Shown here: piece by piece, positions 17,491-27,339 of the stretch
How the letters are laid out: each line of letters starts with the position of its first letter
Numbering within the stretch: the first letter of the stretch is position 1
NCBI RefSeq assembly: GCF_028610675.1
Contig: NZ_JAQQWS010000005.1
Location: 62,001 to 126,000, forward strand
Reading direction: 5' to 3'
DNA from: Alkalihalobacillus pseudalcaliphilus
Lineage (GTDB): Bacteria > Bacillota > Bacilli > Bacillales > Bacillaceae_D
DNA: 64,000 nucleotides
Notes under the pieces: model-generated
The model's input: only the letters and a program-made list of their open reading frames with translations
Told to the model about the DNA's origin: nothing
Database searches by the model: none
Made by a program: the position numbers and the translations under genes

Positions 17491-18348
17491 ATGACAGCAA
17501 AGATACTTAACGGAAAAGAAATTGCCAAAAGTAAACGAGCGGATATTAAAGTAAAGGTGGATTCTTTAAAGAAAAAGGGAATTATTCCAGGACTTGCTGT
17601 CATTCTTGTTGGGGAGGACTCAGCTTCCCAAACGTATGTACGCTCAAAACAAAAAGCATGTCAAACTGCAGGGATTCACTCTGTATTAATTGAATTACCA
17701 GAGAGCACATCTGAACAACAGCTCTTAACGGAAATCGAGCGATTAAATCAAGATCAATCAATCGATGGGATTCTTGTCCAACTGCCTTTACCAACTCAAA
17801 TTAGTGAATACGCGATCTTGGAGAAAATAACACCACATAAGGATGTCGATGGTTTTCATCCAAGTAATATCGGTAAATTGGTCATTGGTGAAAGAGGATT
17901 TATCCCTTGTACACCTTATGGAATATTAGAAATGTTGAGAGCGTCAGAAGTTCACATTGAAGGCAAACATGTTGTCGTTGTTGGTAGAAGTAATATTGTT
18001 GGTAAACCAGTAGGTCAGTTATTATTAAACGAGCATGCTACTGTGACATATTGCCACTCTAAAACGGAAAATCTAGAAATGATAACAAGTCAAGCCGATA
18101 TTCTCATCGTCGCAGTGGGGCGTGCTAGGTTTATTAAGGCAACTGCTGTAAAAAAGGGTGCGGTTGTCATTGATGTAGGTATTAATCGGGTTCAAGAACA
18201 ATTAGTAGGTGATGTTGATTTCCATGAAGTCAAGGAAGTAGCAAGTTACATCACACCTGTACCTGGTGGGGTCGGTCCTATGACGATTACTATGCTCTTA
18301 GAAAACACGGTGCAATCGGCAAGTAGACGGGAGTTATGGTCATGTTAA
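17491..18348 (+). CDS. folD: Bifunctional methylene-THF dehydrogenase/cyclohydrolase
   Basis: This 285-aa enzyme makes 10-formyl-THF from 5,10-methylene-THF in one-carbon metabolism. Signatures: YVRSKQKACQTAGI with the catalytic lysine, DVDGFHPSNIGKL, VVVGRSNIVGKPV for NADP binding, and PGGVGPMTITMLLENT. The start was taken at 17491 after AAAGGAGTG; an in-frame GTG 6 nt upstream is too near. Overlaps xseA by 7 nt. Confidence 0.96.
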   Translation: MTAKILNGKEIAKSKRADIKVKVDSLKKKGIIPGLAVILVGEDSASQTYVRSKQKACQTAGIHSVLIELPESTSEQQLLTEIERLNQDQSIDGILVQLPLPTQISEYAILEKITPHKDVDGFHPSNIGKLVIGERGFIPCTPYGILEMLRASEVHIEGKHVVVVGRSNIVGKPVGQLLLNEHATVTYCHSKTENLEMITSQADILIVAVGRARFIKATAVKKGAVVIDVGINRVQEQLVGDVDFHEVKEVASYITPVPGGVGPMTITMLLENTVQSASRRELWSC

Positions 18349-19700
18349 AGCAGACGATTTTAACGGTTACAGAAGTGACCAAACAAATTAAAGCAATTAT
18401 TGAGTCAGACGTACGAATGCAAAATTGTTGGATACGTGGTGAAATTTCCAATTATAAGCGACATAGTCGGGGTCATATGTATTTTACAATCAAAGATGAA
18501 GGTTCAAGATTACAGGCTGTTATGTTTGCTGGGAACAATCGATACCTAGGATTTGAACCAGAAAATGGCATGAAAGTGATCGTAAACGGCGAAATAAGTG
18601 TTTATGAACCTTATGGATCGTATCAAATGTATGTACGTGAAATGCAACCTGATGGTATAGGTAATTTATATTTAGCTTATGAAAAGCTAAAGGAACAATT
18701 ACAAAGGGAAGGTCTTTTTGCAGAAGAAAGGAAAAAGCCTTTACCAACTTACCCGAAACAAATTGCGATTATCACTTCCCCAACTGGAGCAGCAGTAAAA
18801 GATATGGTCTCTACCATAAAAAGGCGTTATCCAATTGCCCATATTACTTTGCTACCAGTCTTAGTTCAAGGTGAGCATGCACCTAGTTCCATTCATTATG
18901 CGATCAATCAAGCCAATATTATAAACCAATTTGATATCATTTTATTAGGACGTGGTGGCGGATCGATTGAAGAGCTATGGGCCTTTAATGACGAAGGGGT
19001 AGCCCGGGCGATAGCCGCTTCTACGATTCCAATTATTTCGGCTGTCGGACATGAAACGGATTATACGATTAGTGATTTCGTGGCTGACTTACGAGCACCT
19101 ACACCAACAGGAGCTGCTGAATTAGCGGTGCCTGATATTCAAGACATTATGCGTCAGGTTAAACAGAATCAGTTAAGACTAAAACGAATTGTTTCAGAGA
19201 ACATCCAAAAACAAAAGAAACAATTAGAGCGTTATCAGCGTTCCTATGCATTTCGTTATCCAGTCAAACTCGTTGAGCAAAAAGAACAAGAGCTTGATCA
19301 TTTATTAGAACGAAAAAAGCGTGTTTTTGATTCAATCTTGGCTCAACGCTTACAAAAGATTCAACATTTACATAAAGATTTATTACGTCAACATCCAGCA
19401 GATAAAATTAATCAAACAAAAGAAAAGGTAGAGCTATTAGAAAAGCGCCTACTGAACAAAATGAATGAACAATACAAAATTAAACAAAGCAGCTTTTTAT
19501 CTTTAATAGCACAGCTTAAGTTAATAAACCCTTTGCAGATTATGGAGAGGGGTTACAGTGTTGTTTACAGTAAAGAGAATGATATCGTTAAAAAAGTTGA
19601 GCAAGTGCACGTTGGAGACAATCTTAATCTTAAAGTAACAGATGGCCAAATTTATTGTCAGGTTATGAAGGTTGAAAAAAGTAGCAAGGAGGAGAAGTAA
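18342..19700 (+). CDS. xseA: Exodeoxyribonuclease VII large subunit
   Basis: This 452-aa catalytic subunit of Exo VII degrades single-stranded DNA in both directions. It has an N-terminal OB fold (residues ~1-100), a catalytic core with DIILLGRGGGSIEELWAFN and SAVGHETDYTISDFVADLRAPTPT, then a long coiled coil (about 265-380). The start was placed at the second ATG (18342), 8 nt after GGGAG. Followed directly by xseB. Confidence 0.95.
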   Translation: MLKQTILTVTEVTKQIKAIIESDVRMQNCWIRGEISNYKRHSRGHMYFTIKDEGSRLQAVMFAGNNRYLGFEPENGMKVIVNGEISVYEPYGSYQMYVREMQPDGIGNLYLAYEKLKEQLQREGLFAEERKKPLPTYPKQIAIITSPTGAAVKDMVSTIKRRYPIAHITLLPVLVQGEHAPSSIHYAINQANIINQFDIILLGRGGGSIEELWAFNDEGVARAIAASTIPIISAVGHETDYTISDFVADLRAPTPTGAAELAVPDIQDIMRQVKQNQLRLKRIVSENIQKQKKQLERYQRSYAFRYPVKLVEQKEQELDHLLERKKRVFDSILAQRLQKIQHLHKDLLRQHPADKINQTKEKVELLEKRLLNKMNEQYKIKQSSFLSLIAQLKLINPLQIMERGYSVVYSKENDIVKKVEQVHVGDNLNLKVTDGQIYCQVMKVEKSSKEEK

Positions 19701-19937
19701 ATGAGTGAGCAAAAAAACGAAACAGTCAGTTTTGAGGAAGCGATGGGTGAGTTAGAGCAAATTGTTGAAAAGCTAGAACAAGGAGACGTAGCTTTAGACG
19801 ATGCCATTGCTATGTTCCAACAAGGAATGGAATTATCGAAACAATGTCACGATAAACTAGAAGAAGTTGAAAAGAAAATGGATCGTATTTTGCATCCTGA
19901 TGGTGAAATTGAAACCGTTCATTTAGTGGAGGAATAA
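19701..19937 (+). CDS. xseB: Exodeoxyribonuclease VII small subunit
   Basis: This 78-aa helical hairpin protein has the family pattern SFEEAMGELEQIVEKLEQGD and AMFQQGMELSKQCHDKLEEVE. Starts at the base after the xseA stop; the ribosome binding site GGAGGAG lies inside the end of xseA, so the two are translationally coupled. Confidence 0.95.
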   Translation: MSEQKNETVSFEEAMGELEQIVEKLEQGDVALDDAIAMFQQGMELSKQCHDKLEEVEKKMDRILHPDGEIETVHLVEE

Positions 19938-19941
19938 GAGA

Positions 19942-20823
19942 ATGAACGAACAGCTTCAGTTGTTTTTAAATGAAACCAAATATTTAGTAGAAGAGCATTT
20001 GATAGAATCGATAAAGGCCTTACAAGCTCCAGCTTCGTTAAAGGATGCGATGATTTATTCACTTAAAGCTGGTGGAAAACGAATTCGTCCACTCTTACTT
20101 TTAGCTACTTTACAAGGGTTCAATCAACCTGTTGAAAAAGGGTTGGATGTAGCCTGTTCAATCGAAATGATCCATACCTATTCACTTATTCATGATGACT
20201 TACCGGCGATGGATGATGATGACCTTCGTAGAGGTAAACCTACCAACCATAAAGTCTTTGGTGAAGCAACGGCAATTTTAGCTGGAGACGCCTTATTAAC
20301 CCATAGCTTTGAAAGAATGAGTATGGTCGATTTACCTCCAGCTCAAGTCATTCGTTTAATTCGTGAATTAAGTATAGCTAGTGGTCCAATTGGAATGATT
20401 GGCGGTCAAGTATTAGATATGGAAGGTGAAGACCGAGCATTGACTTTAGAAGAACTATCTTCTATTCATGAACATAAAACGGGTGATTTACTCTCTTATT
20501 CTATAGTTGCTGGTGCTATCATTGCCGGTGCAAAAGAAGTTGATATATTCCACCTCCGACATTTTGCTTATGATTTAGGTCTTTTATTTCAGATTAAAGA
20601 TGATTTATTAGATATAGAAGGTGACGAAGCACTAATTGGTAAACCGGTAGGTAGTGATAGTGAGAATAATAAAAGCACATATCCACATCTTTTAGGTGTT
20701 GATGGAGCACGCACTAAACTGGATGAACATTATCGTTTTGCACTCTCATCGCTTGAAAAGGTCAAGATGGATACTGAATACCTTGAATTACTGACCACGT
20801 ATATTATGGAACGTAACCACTAA
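19942..20823 (+). CDS. ispA: Farnesyl diphosphate synthase (short-chain polyprenyl synthase)
   Basis: This 293-aa trans-prenyltransferase condenses IPP with DMAPP/GPP to give FPP, the precursor of undecaprenyl phosphate, heme O and quinones. The first aspartate motif is in HDDLPAMDDDDLRRGKPT, the second in FQIKDDLLDIEGD. GGKRIRPLL is the IPP site. It lies 4 nt after xseB and ahead of dxs, as in B. subtilis (yqiD). Confidence 0.95.
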   Translation: MNEQLQLFLNETKYLVEEHLIESIKALQAPASLKDAMIYSLKAGGKRIRPLLLLATLQGFNQPVEKGLDVACSIEMIHTYSLIHDDLPAMDDDDLRRGKPTNHKVFGEATAILAGDALLTHSFERMSMVDLPPAQVIRLIRELSIASGPIGMIGGQVLDMEGEDRALTLEELSSIHEHKTGDLLSYSIVAGAIIAGAKEVDIFHLRHFAYDLGLLFQIKDDLLDIEGDEALIGKPVGSDSENNKSTYPHLLGVDGARTKLDEHYRFALSSLEKVKMDTEYLELLTTYIMERNH

Positions 20824-21165
20824 TAGCATAAGGCAGATGTGTAAAGCTTCTCGATTGAACGTTGATAACGCAGTCGAAAAGCTTTTTTTATCATTTCTGG
20901 AAGCGTTTACTTCGTCTTGGCAATTAATTGAGCAAAGGGTTTGCCCGTGTTATAATGAAATTTAAGTTTTATTCATAAAAAGAGTTAGTTGAATTTAGAG
21001 TATGGGTATAGTAAATGATTAGATAGCAGAAGCTAAAGGGTTTTACTTTTCATCTGGACAATTTCTGATACAATAATGGGAAGACTACATGATGATACGA
21101 ACGTAAATGGTAAATGGAATCAATAGAATATAAAGACAAACTGACTCGAAAGTGAGTGTTTTAAC
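20824..21165 (+). promoter_or_regulatory. ispA-dxs intergenic region with terminator and two promoters
   Basis: This gene-free 342 nt begins with a hairpin (AAGCTTcTCGA / TCGAaAAGCTT, 20844-20884, then T-run) that probably ends the nusB-ispA transcript. TTGAGC at 20928-20933, a 17-nt spacer and TATAAT at 20951-20956 form a good sigma-A promoter. TGATACAAT at 21066-21074 is a second, extended -10 nearer dxs. No ORF or other structure is seen. Confidence 0.6.
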
Positions 21166-23055
21166 ATGAGGTTAGAAGATATCAAGGATCCGCGATTAAT
21201 TAAGGGATACAGTAAAAAGGAATTAGAAGAGTTAGGACAGGACATTCGCCGCTTCTTAATTGAAAAGTTATCAGTTACAGGAGGGCATTTAGGTCCTAAT
21301 TTAGGTGTTGTAGAATTGACGCTTGTGTTACATCAATTATTTGATAGTCCTAAAGATAAGTTTATCTGGGACGTGGGCCACCAAGCCTATGTTCACAAAA
21401 TTCTAACCGGACGAGCTGATCAGTTTGATAAGTTAAGACAGTATCAGGGTCTTTGTGGTTTTCCAAAAAGAAGTGAGAGTGAACATGATGTATGGGAAAC
21501 TGGCCATAGTTCTACTTCATTATCAGCTGCGATGGGAATGGCAACGGCAAGAGATATTAAAGGTGAGGATAATAGCGTTGTTGCTATTATTGGCGATGGA
21601 GCATTAACAGGTGGAATGGCTTTAGAAGCTCTTAATCATATCGGTCATGAGCAAAAAGATCTCATTGTCGTTTTAAATGATAATGAAATGTCGATTGCTC
21701 CTAACGTTGGTGCCTTGCATAATGTTTTAGGGAAACTACGTACGGCAGGTAAATATCATAAGGCAAAAGAAGAGTTGGAAATGTTAATTAAGAAAATTCC
21801 AGCTTTTGGTGGGAAATTAGCAGCTACAGCAGAACGTGTCAAGGATAGTCTGAAGTATCTATTAGTTTCAGGAATTTTCTTTGAAGAAATGGGTTTCACA
21901 TACTTAGGACCGGTTGATGGACATGACTTAGATGATTTAACCGAGAATATGAAATATGCAAAGAAAACAAAAGGACCTGTATTAATTCACGTTATAACTA
22001 AAAAAGGAAAAGGTTATGAGCCAGCCGAAAATGATGCATTAGGAACTTGGCATGGACTCGGACCATATAAAATGGAGTCTGGAGAAGTGGTGAAAAAACC
22101 TGGACCCCCTAGTTATAGTGGAGTTTTTGCCGAAACATTAAAAAAGATCGCTCAAGAAGATGAGCGTGTCGTAGCTATTACTGCAGCTATGCCAGGTGGA
22201 ACAAAGCTAGACTTATTTGCAAAGGAATTCCCTGATCGAATGTTTGATGTTGGAATTGCTGAGCAGCATGCAACGACAATGGCTGGAGGTTTGGCCACAC
22301 AAGGGTTAAAGCCTGTATTTGCTGTTTACTCGACGTTTTTACAAAGAGGTTATGATCAAATAGTCCATGATATTTGTCGACAAAATTTAAACGTACTATT
22401 TGCTATTGACCGAGCTGGCTTAGTTGGAGCAGATGGTGAAACACATCAAGGTGTATTTGATATTGCTTATTTACGTCACTTGCCAAATATGACGATATTA
22501 ATGCCTAAGGATGAAAATGAATTACAACATATGATTTATACGGCGATTCAATACGATGATGGCCCTATTGCTGTACGTTATCCGCGTGGTAATGGTTATG
22601 GTATTAAAATGGATTCACAATTGAAGCAGGTAGAGATTGGAAAGTGGGAAGTGTTGCAAGAAGGTAAGGATGCCTGTATTTTATCTTTTGGTACGATGCT
22701 TCCTGTTGCAGAAGAAGCGATTAAATATTTAGAGAAACAAGGCGTTCAAGTAACGTTAATTAATGCGAATTCAGCTAAACCATTAGATGAAAAGTTACTT
22801 GAGCAATTAGCTGAAAGAAATATTCCTATGTTAACTTTAGAAGAAGCAGCATTGCAAGGTGGTTTTGGAAGTGCGGTGCTTGAATTTTTTAATGGGTCAG
22901 GTTATCAAGACCTGACGATTAAACGTATGGGAATTCCAGATTACTTTATTGAGCATGGAAGTGTTTCTCAACTTTTAGAAGAGATTGGATTAACCTCCAA
23001 TCAAGTTGCTGAGAATATTTTAACAATGGTACCTAGACAGAGGCAAAGGGCGTAG
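21166..23055 (+). CDS. dxs: 1-deoxy-D-xylulose-5-phosphate synthase
   Basis: This TPP-dependent enzyme (629 aa) makes DXP from pyruvate and glyceraldehyde-3-phosphate, the first step of the MEP isoprenoid route. Signatures: GGHLGPNLGVVELT, the TPP motif starting GDGALTGGMALEA and ending LNDNEMSIAPN, and IAEQHATTMAGG with the conserved glutamate. The ribosome binding site is weak (GTGAGTG), but the N-terminus matches the family and no better start exists. Confidence 0.96.
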   Translation: MRLEDIKDPRLIKGYSKKELEELGQDIRRFLIEKLSVTGGHLGPNLGVVELTLVLHQLFDSPKDKFIWDVGHQAYVHKILTGRADQFDKLRQYQGLCGFPKRSESEHDVWETGHSSTSLSAAMGMATARDIKGEDNSVVAIIGDGALTGGMALEALNHIGHEQKDLIVVLNDNEMSIAPNVGALHNVLGKLRTAGKYHKAKEELEMLIKKIPAFGGKLAATAERVKDSLKYLLVSGIFFEEMGFTYLGPVDGHDLDDLTENMKYAKKTKGPVLIHVITKKGKGYEPAENDALGTWHGLGPYKMESGEVVKKPGPPSYSGVFAETLKKIAQEDERVVAITAAMPGGTKLDLFAKEFPDRMFDVGIAEQHATTMAGGLATQGLKPVFAVYSTFLQRGYDQIVHDICRQNLNVLFAIDRAGLVGADGETHQGVFDIAYLRHLPNMTILMPKDENELQHMIYTAIQYDDGPIAVRYPRGNGYGIKMDSQLKQVEIGKWEVLQEGKDACILSFGTMLPVAEEAIKYLEKQGVQVTLINANSAKPLDEKLLEQLAERNIPMLTLEEAALQGGFGSAVLEFFNGSGYQDLTIKRMGIPDYFIEHGSVSQLLEEIGLTSNQVAENILTMVPRQRQRA

Positions 23056-23059
23056 TTTA

Positions 23060-23875
23060 ATGGCAAAGAAAGAACGAGTGGATGTATTGCTTGTTGAACA
23101 AGGATTGTTTGAAACAAGAGAAAAGGCGAAACGAGCAATTATGGCAGGCTTAGTCTATGTAGATACGGAAAGAATAGATAAGCCGGGCATGAAAATAGAG
23201 GCTGCACTAGAGTTACAGGTTAAAGGTAAGGTATTACCTTATGTGAGCCGTGGTGGATTAAAGTTAGAAAAGGCCATTCAGTTATACGATCTTGACCTTA
23301 CCAATAAAACGGTTCTTGATATTGGTGCTTCTACAGGAGGTTTTACGGATTGTTCGCTACAAAATGGAGCTCAAACGGTGTATGCTTTGGATGTTGGTTA
23401 TAACCAATTAGCATGGAAGCTAAGACAGGATGAGCGTGTGGTTGTCATGGAAAGAACCAACTTCCGATATGTAACACCAACTGACTTACAAAAAGGGCTA
23501 CCGGATTTTGCGACGATTGACGTCTCGTTTATCTCTTTAAAACTTATCTTTCCTGTATTAAAGGTACTTCTGCAACAAGATGGTGAAGTTATCGCTTTGG
23601 TTAAGCCACAATTTGAGGCGGGTAAAGAACAAGTTGGTAAAAAAGGAATTGTCAGAGATCCTAAAGTTCATGAGCACGTACTTAATAAAATGTGCGAATT
23701 TGTACAGTCGGAAGGCTTTGAGATAAAAGGAATTAGCTTTTCACCAATAACAGGCGGGGAAGGTAATATTGAATTTTTACTTTACCTTTGTTCCCGTGAT
23801 GATATAGAAAAACAACCTATGACTGAACAAATTGGTCAAATTGTCCAAGATGCTCACGAAACATTTAAAAAATAA
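23060..23875 (+). CDS. yqxC: TlyA-type rRNA 2'-O-methyltransferase YqxC
   Basis: This 271-aa protein has an N-terminal S4 RNA-binding domain (residues ~5-65, KRAIMAGLVYVD) and an FtsJ/RrmJ-like methyltransferase domain with the SAM motif LDIGASTGGFTDC. Homologues (TlyA) methylate 16S/23S rRNA. Starts 4 nt after dxs. The next gene in B. subtilis order (argR) is displaced here by a 1.1-kb repeat field. Confidence 0.92.
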   Translation: MAKKERVDVLLVEQGLFETREKAKRAIMAGLVYVDTERIDKPGMKIEAALELQVKGKVLPYVSRGGLKLEKAIQLYDLDLTNKTVLDIGASTGGFTDCSLQNGAQTVYALDVGYNQLAWKLRQDERVVVMERTNFRYVTPTDLQKGLPDFATIDVSFISLKLIFPVLKVLLQQDGEVIALVKPQFEAGKEQVGKKGIVRDPKVHEHVLNKMCEFVQSEGFEIKGISFSPITGGEGNIEFLLYLCSRDDIEKQPMTEQIGQIVQDAHETFKK

Positions 23876-23904
23876 CTACTTCAACCTATTCAATTTAATA
23901 CTTA

Positions 23905-23954
23905 AACAGCCACCAACAACGATGAAAGTTATACATTGCTGGTGGCTGTTTATT
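23905..23954 (+). terminator. Terminator after yqxC
   Basis: The perfect 11-bp stem AACAGCCACCA / TGGTGGCTGTT has a 24-nt loop and is followed by TATTT. Confidence 0.7.
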
Positions 23955-23970
23955 TAACTATTGAGTTTGT

Positions 23971-24136
23971 ATGAAAGTGTACTCAGGGGTGATAGTCCGT
24001 GCCTTGAAGTTAGCTGGTCATCTATCTGGCGATTATGACCTTAACAGGGTACTGCTCCCTTTTTGTGCGTGTGGATTCCTAGAGGTGATGGAGTTGTAAA
24101 CGGGCCAATTGTTTAAATAGTCGCCACTACTTTGAT
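23971..24136 (-). repeat. MITE-like repeat E5 (166 bp, inverted orientation)
   Basis: The block is bounded by ATGAAAGT and ACTTTGAT. Read on the minus strand it matches 57001-57166 along its length: GTGGCGACT, CGTTTACAACTC, AAGGTCATAATCGC, AGCTAACTTCA, CTATCACCCCT. Both copies are exactly 166 bp. No coding potential. Confidence 0.8.
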
Positions 24137-24314
24137 TTTTGTTGGTTGCGAAGTGAATGGAGTATTGTTACTTTTACAATTTTCAAAAAATAAAAATGAA
24201 AAAATGAATATTAAGTTAACGAAAAGCCGAAACGACTCTTTAACTGCTGGCTTTTTATTCAATAATGGTTTTGAATATGCTCACATTTAGCCGTAACGCC
24301 GCAATTCAGTAAAC

Positions 24315-24507
24315 GCTGAATCACGGGGTTGCGAGCTGAAAAAGGTGTAGGAAGCCCGAGCAAAAGCTGAATCACGGGGTTGCGAGCTGAAAAAGGTGTA
24401 GGAAGCCCGAGCAAAAGCTGAATCGCGGGGTTGCGAGTTGAAAAAGGTGTAGGAAGCCCGAGCAAAAGCTGAATCACGGGGATGCGAGTTGAAAAAGATG
24501 CGGAGCA
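24315..24507. repeat. 51-bp tandem repeat, 3.8 copies
   Basis: Units start at 24315, 24366, 24417 and 24468 (GCTGAATCACGGGG to CCCGAGCAAAA), nearly identical; the last is partial and diverged. A single diverged unit recurs at 56657-56700. Because 51 is a multiple of three, open frames run through it on the minus strand, but they have no ribosome binding site and no family resemblance. Confidence 0.9.
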
Positions 24508-24671
24508 AATCAAAATACGCCGCAATGAAGCCGAAAAAAGAACCTTCAATTCGGCGTAAATGAAAAAGAGTGCTCATTTGACATCGAAAAACAGCCTGTA
24601 TTTACCGCCATTATACAACTGGTAATTAATCCAAGACGATCTAGATTTTGAATTCAAAAATATTTATTTAA

Positions 24672-24924
24672 TTTCCTTTTTAACTGGTGGCTTTTCATTC
24701 ATAAACGGTTTTGAGGATGCTCATATTATGCCGTAACCCCGCCATTTTTTGAAGTTGCCCGAAAGGGCTTGCCCAAAAAGATTCAGTGCACCGCACAAAC
24801 AACCACCACCAACAAAAAGAGAGAGTAGTAATTCATCAGGATTAGTATCTAAAATCCAAGTGTTTTTGGACAAGTAGCCAAGCTCGCTTGGCTACTTCAC
24901 ACCACCCATTCATTAAACTTTCAT
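24672..24924 (+). repeat. Dispersed intergenic repeat R5, copy A
   Basis: From TTAACTGGTGGCTTTTCATT through AACGGTTTTGAGGATGCTCA, GCCGTAACCCCGCCA, GCACCGCACAAACA, ATCCAAGTGTTTTTGG to ACCACCCATT and ACTTTCAT. The same series lies at 56701-56955. AGTAGCCAAGCTCGCTTGGCTACT inside it can form a strong hairpin. The stretch 24508-24671 between the tandem repeat and this copy shows no gene. Confidence 0.8.
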
Positions 24925-25063
24925 ATAAAATACTCTTGAAAACCAGTGGTCATCTTTTTTTCATTTTGATCGTTTTATACATAAATATACATAAAAGGTT
25001 GTCAATTGATCGGGAATTGTGGATAATGAAAACAACAATAAAACCCAGAATAGGTGATTCATT

Positions 25064-25513
25064 TTGAATAAAGGACAACGCCATATCAAAATTAGAGATC
25101 TCATTACCAATAATGAAATCGAAACACAGGATGAACTAGTTGAACGACTCAAATCAGAAGGCTACAACGTTACACAAGCAACCGTTTCAAGAGATATCAA
25201 GGAATTACATTTAGTAAAAGTACCAATGATCGACGGAAGGTATAAATATAGCTTACCTGCAGACCAACGCTTTAATCCACTGCAAAAATTAAAAAGAGCC
25301 TTAATGGATAGTTTCGTAAATGTCGATCTCACAGAAAATCTGATCGTCATGAAAACTCTGCCAGGTAACGCCAACTCAATTGCCATTTTAATTGACAACC
25401 TTGATTGGCCAGAGGTTATGGGAACGATATGTGGAGACGATACGATTTTAATTATTTGTAAAGATAAACAAGAAACGCCAACGATCACACAAAAATTCTT
25501 GGACATGCTTTAA
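25064..25513 (+). CDS. argR: Arginine repressor ArgR/AhrC
   Basis: This 149-aa regulator represses arginine biosynthesis and activates catabolism when arginine is bound. N-terminal winged helix (YNVTQATVSRDIKELHLVKVP) and C-terminal hexamerisation domain with GTICGDDTILIIC, which holds the arginine-binding aspartates. Start codon TTG; TAGGTGAT precedes it. It keeps its conserved place before recN. Nearly full identity in the DNA-contact helix to B. subtilis AhrC as I recall it. Confidence 0.96.
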   Translation: MNKGQRHIKIRDLITNNEIETQDELVERLKSEGYNVTQATVSRDIKELHLVKVPMIDGRYKYSLPADQRFNPLQKLKRALMDSFVNVDLTENLIVMKTLPGNANSIAILIDNLDWPEVMGTICGDDTILIICKDKQETPTITQKFLDML

Positions 25514-25524
25514 GGTGGGATTAG

Positions 25525-27225
25525 ATGCTTGAAGAATTGACGATCAAAAATTTTGCTATTATTGATCAAATATCGATTTCATTTGAGAAAGGTTTAACAG
25601 TACTTACTGGTGAAACTGGTGCAGGGAAATCGATCATTATTGATGCCATTGGTCTCTTATTAGGTGGTAGAGGATCCGTTGAATATGTTCGTTACGGGGA
25701 ATCTAGGGCTGAAATTGAAGGTCTATTTATTGTTACTAAAAATCATCCAGTGATTGCAAAAGCTCAGGAACTAGGGATCGAAGTAGAAGAAGAAATGATG
25801 ATTCTTAGACGTGATCTCACCAATCAAGGGAAAAGTATTTGTCGGGTTAACGGGAAATTAGTTACATTAGGAATATTACGTGAAATTGGGCAGACTCTTG
25901 TTGATATTTACGGTCAACATGAGCATCAAACATTAATGCAGCCTGAATTTCATCTTCATATGGTTGATAGTTATGCTAAAACGGATAAAGAGGAATATCA
26001 GAGAATTTTCCGAGAAGCAAAAGGCCTACAAAAGCGACTGCAGCAATTTACACAAAATGAGCAAGAAATCGCACAAAAAATTGATTTATATCAGTATCAA
26101 TTAAATGAAATTGAAGGGGCTCAACTCCAACCAAATGAAGATGTTACACTTTCAGAAGAACGTTATAAATTAGCTAACAGTGAGAAACTATATAGTCATT
26201 TGCAGGATGGTTACCAAAACTTATATGGGGAAGGAAAAGGTTTAGATTTTATTTCTAATGCCCTCTCAAATTTAGAAACCGCGGCTACCATAGATAAAGA
26301 TTTAGGGTCCTTGTTGGAACAAATGTCGAGTAGTTTCTACTTGTTAGAAGAAGCAACTTTTCACTTCCGCGATCAATTAGAGGCGATTGATTTCGATCCG
26401 GAACGTTTAACGATGATTGAATCACGCTTAAATGAACTTCAGCAGCTAAAAAGAAAATATGGCCAATCCGTTGAAGAGATTTTAGAATACGCAGCAAAAA
26501 TTGAAGAAGAACTTCATTCTATGGTTCATAAAGATGAGCAAATTGATAAGTTGCAAAATAAATTAGAGAGCTTGTGGCTTGATGTAAAGGTGGAAGCACA
26601 CGCCATTACAGAGCAAAGAGAGAGAGCAGCAAAAGAACTCATTGATGCCATACATCAGCAGTTAAAAGAACTTTATATGGAAAAAACGAAATTTGAAATC
26701 AGAATTTCTGAAAAACAAGGTCAGGTTGAACATGAACGTTTTAACTTGGAAGGCAAAGATGATGTAGAATTTTTTATTTCAACCAATCAAGGTGAACCAT
26801 TAAAACCATTAACAAAAGTTGCCTCGGGTGGAGAAATTTCAAGAATTATGCTTGCCATCAAAACCATTTTTTCTTCAAATCAAGGATTAACGTCCGTAAT
26901 ATTTGATGAGGTGGATACCGGTGTTAGTGGCCGAGTTGCCCAAGCGATCGCTGAGAAGATTCATACTGTCTCGGTTGGATCGCAAGTATTATGTATTACA
27001 CATTTACCTCAAGTGGCAGCGATGGCAGATACACATTTATATATATCCAAGCATGAATGGAATGAGCGCGTCCATACAAAAGTCAAAGCACTGAATAAAA
27101 ATGAAAAAACGAATGAAATTGCCAGAATGATTTCGGGCGTTGAAGTGACCGATTTAACAAGAAAACACGCGGAAGAATTACTTGAACTTGCTAATAAACA
27201 TAAATGGGTTGATATGAAAAGCTAA
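25525..27225 (+). CDS. recN: DNA repair protein RecN
   Basis: This SMC-like ATPase of 566 aa is recruited early to double-strand breaks. Walker A TGETGAGKS at residues 28-36, a central coiled coil, the ABC signature KVASGGEISRIMLAIK and Walker B SVIFDEVDTGVSG near the C-terminus. It lies 11 nt downstream of argR, with AAGGTGGG before the ATG. Confidence 0.96.
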   Translation: MLEELTIKNFAIIDQISISFEKGLTVLTGETGAGKSIIIDAIGLLLGGRGSVEYVRYGESRAEIEGLFIVTKNHPVIAKAQELGIEVEEEMMILRRDLTNQGKSICRVNGKLVTLGILREIGQTLVDIYGQHEHQTLMQPEFHLHMVDSYAKTDKEEYQRIFREAKGLQKRLQQFTQNEQEIAQKIDLYQYQLNEIEGAQLQPNEDVTLSEERYKLANSEKLYSHLQDGYQNLYGEGKGLDFISNALSNLETAATIDKDLGSLLEQMSSSFYLLEEATFHFRDQLEAIDFDPERLTMIESRLNELQQLKRKYGQSVEEILEYAAKIEEELHSMVHKDEQIDKLQNKLESLWLDVKVEAHAITEQRERAAKELIDAIHQQLKELYMEKTKFEIRISEKQGQVEHERFNLEGKDDVEFFISTNQGEPLKPLTKVASGGEISRIMLAIKTIFSSNQGLTSVIFDEVDTGVSGRVAQAIAEKIHTVSVGSQVLCITHLPQVAAMADTHLYISKHEWNERVHTKVKALNKNEKTNEIARMISGVEVTDLTRKHAEELLELANKHKWVDMKS

Positions 27226-27247
27226 CCAAATTAGGTTAGCTTTTTTC
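27218..27247 (+). terminator. Terminator after recN
   Basis: The perfect 10-bp stem AAAGCTAACC / GGTTAGCTTT overlaps the recN stop codon and is followed by T residues. Confidence 0.85.
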
Positions 27248-27339
27248 TCATGTTCCAGTTATAAATGTTCTCTCAGAAGGCAACATTAGTAATACAGCCA
27301 TCATGGAGGTGTGGGCTAGGAGCTAGGAGAGTGAAGTGT

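Noticed and set aside
24259..24577. Two open minus-strand frames of 96 codons with internal peptide repeats
   Set aside because: They arise because the 51-bp repeat is a multiple of three and lacks stops. They have no ribosome binding site, overlap each other and are confined to repeat DNA.
24970..24996. ARG box upstream of argR
   Set aside because: TATACATAAATATACATA is AT-rich and partly symmetrical but lacks the TGAAT...ATTCA core of known AhrC sites.
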